A stretch of DNA of 8,008 bases from Gemmatimonadota bacterium (GTDB taxonomy: Bacteria > Latescibacterota > UBA2968 > UBA8231). The stretch lies in NCBI GenBank assembly GCA_026706165.1, contig JAPOZF010000182.1:1-8008 (forward strand). Direction: 5' to 3'. The position numbers and the translations under genes are program-made. Of this stretch, positions 1-5,365 are shown one piece after another. The notes beneath the pieces were generated by a model. That model searched no databases and was not told where the DNA came from. It saw nothing but the letters and a program-made list of their open reading frames with translations. Numbering within the stretch: the stretch's first letter is position 1; the number at the start of each line of letters is the position of its first letter.

Positions 1-342
1 CTCGCCCTCGTCGAGGAACACGCAGACAGCGTCGTCGCCGTCCTCAGCGGCCATCTCCACGTCACCGGGCTGGTCTGCAGGCAGTCGATCTTTCACGTCA
101 CCGTTTCCGGCACCGCTTCCTTCCCGAGCGATTTCGCGGTCTACTCGGTGTTCGAGGACCGCATCGAGGTGGAGGCCAGACAGCTCCCCCTCGAGCTTCT
201 CGAGCCCGCCACCGACCTTCACGGAACCGCCCGCCGGGGGGTCGACCACGTCGACGATTGCCACCCGACCCATGCCGAGTACGTGATGGGCACCTACGAC
301 GAGCGCCGCTTCGCCATGCCGATCAAACGGCCCCAGGCGTGA
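1..342 (+). CDS. Metallophosphoesterase (calcineurin-like), C-terminal part
   Basis: This is the last 113 codons of a gene that begins left of the window; the frame is open from base 1 to the TGA at 340-342. The residues VLSGHLHVTG (about 14-23 of the visible part) hold the GHxH motif that supplies two metal-binding histidines near the C-terminal end of calcineurin-like phosphoesterases (CpdA/Icc-type and related). It is followed by SGTASFPSDFAVYSVF, a short strand region usual after that motif, and a tail of about 60 residues. Such enzymes hydrolyse phosphomonoesters or phosphodiesters with a two-metal centre. The other metal motifs lie outside the window, so substrate and localisation cannot be read. 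The stop overlaps the proposed start of the downstream receptor, which suggests one transcript. The family call rests on one motif plus context and is fairly secure; the specific activity is unknown. Confidence 0.75.
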   Translation, partial: LALVEEHADSVVAVLSGHLHVTGLVCRQSIFHVTVSGTASFPSDFAVYSVFEDRIEVEARQLPLELLEPATDLHGTARRGVDHVDDCHPTHAEYVMGTYDERRFAMPIKRPQA

Positions 343-2531
343 TCGCGGCGCTCGCCGGCCGGCTGCGGCCGGTCCTGGCCGCGGGGCTGACACTCCTTCC
401 TCTCCTCTCCCGGGCGGCGGCCGTCCCTTCCGCGGCGGACGAGGCCCGGCCCGACACCGCGGCCGTCGATTCACTGACCCCCGTTGAGTTTCCCGAGGTG
501 GAGGTCACAGCCACCCGGGTGCCGTCGCCGCTGCGGGAGGTCCCGTTCAGCGTCGACCGGCTCGGGGCCGGCTCCTTCCGCGGGGAATCCGGGGTCTCCC
601 TCGACGAAGCCCTTCGGGAGCTGCCCGGCGTCGCCGTGAGCGACCGCGGCAACCTGTCGCAGGGAGACCGCGTCTCGATCCGCGGCATCGGCAGCCGCGC
701 CAGCTTCGGGGTGCGCGGCATCCGCGTGCTGGTCGACGACGTGCCCCTGACCATGCCGGACGGGCAGTCGCAGCTCAACAACCTCGACCTCCACGCCGTC
801 GGGGACGTCGAGGTGCTGCGCGGGCCCAGCTCCTGGCTCTACGGCAACGCCGCAGGAGGAGTCATCCACTTCCGCACCCGGACCCCCGCGGCGGCGGCCG
901 GAATCGAGCCGGCGGTGATCTTCGGCTCCGGCGGCGTGAGGCAGGTGCGGGCCTCGGCCGATCTCGTGCGCTCGGGACACGCTCTCCTCCTCAGCGCCGG
1001 CCAGCTCGAGCGGGAGGGGTACCGCGATCACGCGGCCGGTCTCACGCGGCGCTTCAATCTCGTCGGCACCCACCCGGTCAGCGGGTCGGCCGCGGTGACC
1101 TCGGTGTTCAATTTCGTCGACGCCCCCTACCTGCTGAATCCGAGCTCCCTGTCCCGCGAGGCCGCCGACAGCGACCCGCGCGGGGCCCGGTTTTTCGTGC
1201 GCTCCCAGGGGGCTTCCAAGCGGCTGCGCCAGGGCCAGGGAGGACTGACGCTGACCGCCCCCCTCCGGGGCGGAAGCCTCCAGGTCACCCTCTACGGCCT
1301 GGCGCGCTCCCTCGAAAACCCGATTCCCGGCCGCATCATCGAGCTCGACCGGCGCGGCGGCGGGGTGCGCTCGACCTTCACCCGCCCCCTGCGCCTGGCC
1401 GGCAGGGAGGCGCGCCTGACCGCAGGGGTCGACCTCGAGGGCCAGCGGGACGAGCGCGCCGAGTTCGCAAACGAGGGGCTGCCTGAGGAGCGGATCGACG
1501 CCCTCCCCGCCTCCGAGGTGCTCGACGCCGTCCTGTACGGGGAGCGCTCGCTGCTGCAGGAGGAGCAGGTGACGGGCCTGGGGCCGTTCGCCGCCTTCGA
1601 CCTGAAGCTGACTCCGCGCTGGACCCTGTCGGCGGGCGGCCGTTTCGACCGCTACCGGTTCGAAGCCCGGGACCGCCACCTGACCGACGGCAGCGACGAC
1701 AGCGGCGCGCGCGCCATGGCCCGGTTCAGCCCGGCCATGGGAATCGCCTTCTCTCCTCGGAAGCAGGTCACCGCCTTCGCCAACTACGCCACCGCCTTCC
1801 AGACCCCGACCACCGTCGAGCTCAGCAACCGCCCCGGGGGGGCCGGCGGCTTCAACCCCGACCTCGACCCGGAGCTGCTGCGCAGCCTGGAGGCCGGGCT
1901 CAGGGGAGCGTGGACCCGCCGCGGCCTGGAGTACTCCCTGGCGCTCTTCCGCTTCACCCTCGACGACATGCTGATCCCCTACCAGCTCGCCGGCAGCGAC
2001 GAGATCTTCTACCGCAACGCCGGCAGGACCGGCAACCGCGGCCTCGAGACGCGCCTCTCCTGGAGGCCGCGGCGGCCCTGGAGGCTATCGCTGAGCTATT
2101 CCTTGGGCGACTTCACCTTCGAGGAGTTCGCCGTGGAGAGGGACGGTGAGCTGGTGCAGCTGGCCGGCAACCAGGTGCCGGGCACGCCGCGCGGCCAGCT
2201 CTGGTCGCAGCTGGAGTACCGCCTCGCCGCGTTCACGGGCGGGCTCGAGCTGCGCCGCGTCGGGGAGTATTTCGCCAACGATTTCAACGGCCCGCCGCCC
2301 GGAGTCGACAAGCCGCGGGGCGACTACGTCAACCGCGCCTTCACCACAGTAGGCGCGCGCCTGGCGCTGCGGCCGGGATGGCCCCGCCCCCTGGAGCTGT
2401 TCGCCGGCATCGACAATCTCCTCGGCGCCGCCTACAGCGGCTCGGTGGTGCCCAACGCCTTCGGCGACCGCTTCTTCGAGCCGGCCCCCGGGCGTTCCGC
2501 TCACGCCGGGCTGTCGCTGCTCCTCGACTGA
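339..2531 (+). CDS. TonB-dependent outer-membrane receptor
   Basis: This encodes an outer-membrane beta-barrel receptor that would import a ligand, typically a siderophore, haem, cobalamin or oligosaccharide, using TonB energy. The GTG at 339 is preferred (730 residues) because it gives a classic signal peptide: a basic start (R8, R10), a hydrophobic core at 11-23 and an AAA/AVP-type cleavage region at 26-33. An earlier in-frame TTG at 258 would bury that signal behind 27 Arg/Pro-rich residues. A TonB-box-like PEVEVTATR lies at 52-60. The plug domain (about 60-180) has the signatures LRELPGV, VSIRGIGSR, VLVDDVPL and VEVLRGPSSWLYGNAAGGV. The barrel follows, with FANYATAFQTPTTVEL near 480, NPDLDPELLRSLEAG near 506 and FAGIDNLLG near 688. 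The last residue is Asp rather than the usual aromatic residue. The GTGA overlap with the phosphoesterase and the lack of a Shine-Dalgarno sequence suggest translational coupling. The ligand is unknown. Confidence 0.95.
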   Translation: MIAALAGRLRPVLAAGLTLLPLLSRAAAVPSAADEARPDTAAVDSLTPVEFPEVEVTATRVPSPLREVPFSVDRLGAGSFRGESGVSLDEALRELPGVAVSDRGNLSQGDRVSIRGIGSRASFGVRGIRVLVDDVPLTMPDGQSQLNNLDLHAVGDVEVLRGPSSWLYGNAAGGVIHFRTRTPAAAAGIEPAVIFGSGGVRQVRASADLVRSGHALLLSAGQLEREGYRDHAAGLTRRFNLVGTHPVSGSAAVTSVFNFVDAPYLLNPSSLSREAADSDPRGARFFVRSQGASKRLRQGQGGLTLTAPLRGGSLQVTLYGLARSLENPIPGRIIELDRRGGGVRSTFTRPLRLAGREARLTAGVDLEGQRDERAEFANEGLPEERIDALPASEVLDAVLYGERSLLQEEQVTGLGPFAAFDLKLTPRWTLSAGGRFDRYRFEARDRHLTDGSDDSGARAMARFSPAMGIAFSPRKQVTAFANYATAFQTPTTVELSNRPGGAGGFNPDLDPELLRSLEAGLRGAWTRRGLEYSLALFRFTLDDMLIPYQLAGSDEIFYRNAGRTGNRGLETRLSWRPRRPWRLSLSYSLGDFTFEEFAVERDGELVQLAGNQVPGTPRGQLWSQLEYRLAAFTGGLELRRVGEYFANDFNGPPPGVDKPRGDYVNRAFTTVGARLALRPGWPRPLELFAGIDNLLGAAYSGSVVPNAFGDRFFEPAPGRSAHAGLSLLLD

Positions 2532-2534
2532 AGC

Positions 2535-3491
2535 TTACCCGCCCGCGGTCTTGCGCAGGCGGGCGACGAAGAACCCCTCCATGACGCCGTCGGGCCAGAT
2601 CCGCAGGGCCCGCTTCAGGTCCGGATCCAGCTCCCTGTTCCGCCAGCGGGTGATTCCGGCGGATGCCGAGGGCAGTTCGAACTCGACCGCCTCGAGCCGC
2701 ATGCAGGCGAAGCGCCGCAGGGCCCACTCGACGATCAGCTCGTTCTCTTCCGGGGCGAAGGTGCAGGTGCAGTAGACGAGAACGCCGCCCGGCTTCAGGG
2801 CGCGGACCGCCGAGTAGAGCAGCCGCCTCTGCCGGCGGACCATCTGCGCGACCTTCCTCTCGCTCCAGCGCGCGAACGAGGCGGTGTCAGCCGTCGTGAA
2901 GCGCCCCTCCCCGGAGCAGGGGGCGTCGAGCAGGACGCGGTCGAAGTGCTCCGGCCGCACCTTCCAGACGCCGGCCCCGTCCCGGAGGTAGGTGCCGGCG
3001 TTGGTTACCCCGAGCTGCTCGAGGGTGCGGCGCAGGCGGAAGAAGCGGGGCCGCGCCGAGTCCACCGCGGCGATGCGGCCGCTGTTGCCCATGAGGGCGG
3101 CGATGTGGGAGGTCTTGCCGCCGGGGGCCGCGGCGAGGTCGAGCACCTCCTCCCCCGGCTGCGGATCGAGCGCCAGGGGCGGGACCATGCTCGACGGGTT
3201 CTGGATGAACAGCCGCCCCTCGGCGTTCGCCCGGGTCCCGGTCAGGGCGCGCCGCTGCTCTCCGGCGACCGCGAAGGCGCCGTCGATCCCCGGCACGGGA
3301 CGCAGCGCCAACCCGGCGGACTCCAGCTCCGCCCGCAGCGAGGCGGCGTCCGTTTTCAGGCTGTTGCAGCGGAAGGCGGTTGCCCGCTCCCCGAAGGCGG
3401 ACCAGTCGACCTCGACCCCGGAGCAGGAGCCGACTTCCGACAGGCGTTCGACGAAGGCGGGAGGAAGCGAGGGGGCAGGCGATCCGGACAT
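2535..3491 (-). CDS. NOL1/NOP2/Sun-family RNA (cytosine-5) methyltransferase
   Basis: This is a SAM-dependent RNA m5C methyltransferase of the COG0144 group (RsmB/RsmF/NSUN relatives), acting on rRNA or tRNA in the cytoplasm. Numbered from the ATG at 3491 (318 residues): FRCNSLKT at 40-47 is the family N1-like motif; QNPSSMVPPLAL leads into VLDLAAAPGGKTSHIA (SAM motif I, about 116-130); IAAVD follows at 140-144; LLDAPCSGEGRF (motif IV, about 187-198) carries one of the two catalytic-site cysteines; and VYCTCTFAPEEN (motif VI, about 239-250) carries the nucleophile Cys of the TC motif. The end, GVMEGFFVARLRK, is typical of the family. There is no N-terminal NusB-like domain as in RsmB and no C-terminal PUA or RsmF-type extension, so this is a minimal catalytic form. 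A GTG at 3524 would add 11 residues; the ATG is preferred, with a weak GGA upstream. It lies 40 bp downstream of the amidohydrolase and is probably co-transcribed with it. Target base unknown. Confidence 0.92.
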   Translation of the reverse strand: MSGSPAPSLPPAFVERLSEVGSCSGVEVDWSAFGERATAFRCNSLKTDAASLRAELESAGLALRPVPGIDGAFAVAGEQRRALTGTRANAEGRLFIQNPSSMVPPLALDPQPGEEVLDLAAAPGGKTSHIAALMGNSGRIAAVDSARPRFFRLRRTLEQLGVTNAGTYLRDGAGVWKVRPEHFDRVLLDAPCSGEGRFTTADTASFARWSERKVAQMVRRQRRLLYSAVRALKPGGVLVYCTCTFAPEENELIVEWALRRFACMRLEAVEFELPSASAGITRWRNRELDPDLKRALRIWPDGVMEGFFVARLRKTAGG

Positions 3492-3531
3492 GGTCAGGTC
3501 CGGCCCGCGCCGTTCCCCGCGCACGCAGGCA

Positions 3532-4437
3532 TCATCCGAGCTTCAGCAGCCGCCTGGCGTTGCCGCCGAGGATGCCGTCGATCTCCGCCCCGGTCAGCGG
3601 CGGCCAGCCCGAGCTCTCAAGCTGCCTGTTCAGGCCGCGGCGCAGCCAGGAGGTCTCCGTCTCGACCTTCCGCGCGTACCGGGAGAAATCCCAGTCGTCG
3701 TACCAGTACAGATCGGTGTCCGACCCCCACACGATCCGGTCGACGACCCCGTACTCCCTGGCCGTGGTGAGGTGCCAGGCCAGCATGGTCGGCCGCTCGA
3801 AAAGCTCGGAGACGTCGGCGAACACGTTGGGGGCCCGCTTCATCAGGGCGAACAGCTCCTCGGTCCAGGGATAGGCCATGTGCTCGATGTTCATGCGCAG
3901 GTCGGGGAAGTCGATGACGACGTCGTCGAGGAGAAGGGGGCGGGCGTACTTCATCGGGGCCATGGCGGGGTCGCCGCCGCCCCCGCCCACGCCGCCGCCA
4001 TGGTGGAAGTAGACGGCGGCGTCGAACTCTGCGGCCGCCTCGTAAAACGGGTAGGCGCTTTTGTCGTTGGCGTGGAAATGCCCGTACGGAGGGCCGAACC
4101 AGAGGCCGCGTATGCCGTGGTCCCGGGCCGCGGCGCGGAACTCGAGCAGCCGGCCGCGGTTGAAAACCCCCCGCTCGTCCATCGGCTCGGCCCCGAATAT
4201 CCCGGTGAAGCGGTCGGGGTGCTTCTCCTGCAGGTCGACGATCAGGTCGTTGGTGCCGGTCCAGCGCCTCCAGACCCGGCGCGTCTCCTGGACCACCGAG
4301 ACGGTGTGCTCGATCCCGAGCCGGTCCATGCGCTCGAACAGCTTCGGGAGGTCGATCTCCGCGAGGTCCTCGACGCGGCGCCTCTTGGCGCCGGTCTCGT
4401 CGCCGTCCATGAGCATGTGACTGTGCGCGTCGATCAC
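3532..4437 (-). CDS. Amidohydrolase-2 family metal-dependent hydrolase or decarboxylase
   Basis: This is a TIM-barrel metal-dependent enzyme of the amidohydrolase-related family that includes ACMSD, resorcylate decarboxylases and lactone hydrolases. The start is set at the GTG at 4437 (301 residues) because AGGAGG sits 7 bases upstream and the catalytic HxH then falls at the very N-terminus, as usual. Metal-ligand candidates, in order, are H5 and H7 (MIDAHSHM), H145 or H146 after strand 5 (VYFHHGG), H186 after strand 6 (NIEHMAYPW), and D240 after strand 8 (IVWGSDTDLYW). The C-terminal ILGGNARRLLKL is a family hallmark. No lysine bridge is evident, so a mononuclear metal site is likely. An unusual Gly-rich loop (GGGVGGGGG, 147-155) follows the strand-5 histidines. 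It is the first gene of a leftward unit with the methyltransferase and is divergent from the oxygenase gene. Substrate cannot be deduced: hydrolysis of a C-N or C-O bond and decarboxylation are both possible. Confidence 0.9.
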   Translation of the reverse strand: MIDAHSHMLMDGDETGAKRRRVEDLAEIDLPKLFERMDRLGIEHTVSVVQETRRVWRRWTGTNDLIVDLQEKHPDRFTGIFGAEPMDERGVFNRGRLLEFRAAARDHGIRGLWFGPPYGHFHANDKSAYPFYEAAAEFDAAVYFHHGGGVGGGGGDPAMAPMKYARPLLLDDVVIDFPDLRMNIEHMAYPWTEELFALMKRAPNVFADVSELFERPTMLAWHLTTAREYGVVDRIVWGSDTDLYWYDDWDFSRYARKVETETSWLRRGLNRQLESSGWPPLTGAEIDGILGGNARRLLKLG

Positions 4438-4548
4438 CCGGCAGCCTCCTTGCGTTGTCGGTGAATGTGGCCCAAGATCAGGCCGGCAGCATTGCAAAAG
4501 GAGATATAAGAAAGGACCGCCGGCCGTTCACGAGGAGCAGAGGGAAAC
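4438..4548. promoter_or_regulatory. Divergent intergenic region, likely bidirectional promoters
   Basis: These 111 bases separate the starts of the leftward amidohydrolase and the rightward oxygenase, so promoters for both units should lie here. The stretch 4491-4515 is distinctly A-rich against the GC-rich background. It contains TATAAG at 4505-4510, a reasonable -10-like hexamer for the rightward unit, though no good -35 hexamer lies about 17 bases upstream. The palindrome TTGCAA at 4492-4497 is too short to call an operator. On the + strand, GAGGG at 4540-4544 lies 4 bases before the oxygenase ATG, and AGGAG at 4533-4537 lies further upstream; either could act as its ribosome binding site. 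Promoter placement is inferred from layout. Confidence 0.45.
4445..4450 (-). promoter_or_regulatory. Shine-Dalgarno deciding the amidohydrolase start
   Basis: On the minus strand this reads AGGAGG, a full anti-16S match, followed by 7 bases and then the GTG at 4437-4435. It selects that GTG over an in-frame upstream start near 4497, which would add 20 residues with no family resemblance. Confidence 0.8.
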
Positions 4549-5340
4549 ATGACACCGGAACAACGCTACTTTTTCGACCTGACCGGGTACCTCCACCTGG
4601 AGCAGGTGCTGCAGGGAGACGAGCTGGCGCGGGCGCAGGAGGCGGCGAAGCGCTACCTGGGCACGCCCCCGGAAGAGCTGCCGGACGGGTACCGGATCCT
4701 GGAGAAGGAGTACCATCACGCCGTCGGCTTCGACCCGGCCCTCGACGCCCTCGCCGTGCACCCGAAGACCTGGCCGATCGTCCGCGAGCTGACCAACGGC
4801 CGGCCGCAGATGTCGGGCAGCGGCGTCATCTGCAACAGGCAGGGGGAAGGGGGGCTCCACCTGCACTGCGCCCGCGAGGACTATGGCTTCGACGCGACCC
4901 GCTACGAGTGCCGCGACGGGCGCGTCTTCTGCAACGACTTCGTCATCTTCTTCTACCTGACGGAGGTGCGCCCCGGCGACGGCGGCCTCGTGGTCGTCCC
5001 CGGCTCCCACAAGAGCGCCTTCACGCGGCCCCAGGAGTCGTTCCACGGCGGCGTCATCGGGGACGAGGTTCCCCCCGGGGTCGTCAACGTCACCCCGGCC
5101 GCCGGCGACGCCGTCCTCTTCGCGGAGCTGACCACCCACGGGGTCATCCCGTGGCGTCCGGCCGACCGCGAGCGCTGCATGGTCAACTTCCGCTACAAGA
5201 CCCAGACCCGCGGCTGGGACCACCGCTACACCGACGGCCTGAAGGCCCTGCTGCCGCCGCCCCTGGTCGAGCTCGTCAGCGACGACGACTACATGCACCC
5301 CAAGGAGATCGGCCGGACCGACACCGTCGAGCTGGGCTGA
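4549..5340 (+). CDS. Phytanoyl-CoA dioxygenase (PhyH) family protein
   Basis: This 263-residue protein belongs to the PhyH family of Fe(II)/2-oxoglutarate oxygenases, double-stranded beta-helix enzymes that hydroxylate (or sometimes halogenate) small molecules. The N-terminus RYFFDLTGYLHLEQVL (about 6-21) is the usual 'F..dGyl.l..vl' opening. The core carries LTEVRPGDGGLVVVPGSHK (about 137-155), the strongest family signature. AAGDAVLFAELTTHGVIPW (about 184-202) supplies the distal iron-ligand candidate H197, and R209 (or R207) is the probable 2-oxoglutarate-binding Arg. The proximal metal motif, normally HxD, is not canonical: the region reads GGLHLHCARED (102-111... about), with H104 and H106 but no acidic residue at +2. 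Length is normal. The ATG is supported by GAGGG just upstream. The membrane-protein gene follows after 25 bp, so the two probably form an operon. Substrate is unknown; cytoplasmic location is expected because there is no signal peptide. Confidence 0.9.
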   Translation: MTPEQRYFFDLTGYLHLEQVLQGDELARAQEAAKRYLGTPPEELPDGYRILEKEYHHAVGFDPALDALAVHPKTWPIVRELTNGRPQMSGSGVICNRQGEGGLHLHCAREDYGFDATRYECRDGRVFCNDFVIFFYLTEVRPGDGGLVVVPGSHKSAFTRPQESFHGGVIGDEVPPGVVNVTPAAGDAVLFAELTTHGVIPWRPADRERCMVNFRYKTQTRGWDHRYTDGLKALLPPPLVELVSDDDYMHPKEIGRTDTVELG

Positions 5341-5365
5341 CCCGAACCGCACCTGTCCGCATCCG

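Noticed and set aside
471..1679. Minus-strand open frame (402 codons) antisense to the receptor
   Set aside because: Low-complexity Gly/Ala/Glu composition, no domain, and fully covered by the receptor's well-supported coding frame.
2992..4464. Long + strand open frame (490 codons) antisense to the methyltransferase and amidohydrolase
   Set aside because: Its translation is Arg/Pro/Gly-rich without family motifs, while the minus strand gives two textbook enzymes; a GC-rich shadow frame.
4498..4508. AAGGAGATATA, resembling a strong ribosome binding site
   Set aside because: No start codon lies at proper spacing downstream; the next ATG (4549) is about 45 bases away and has its own GAGGG. More likely part of an A-rich promoter area.
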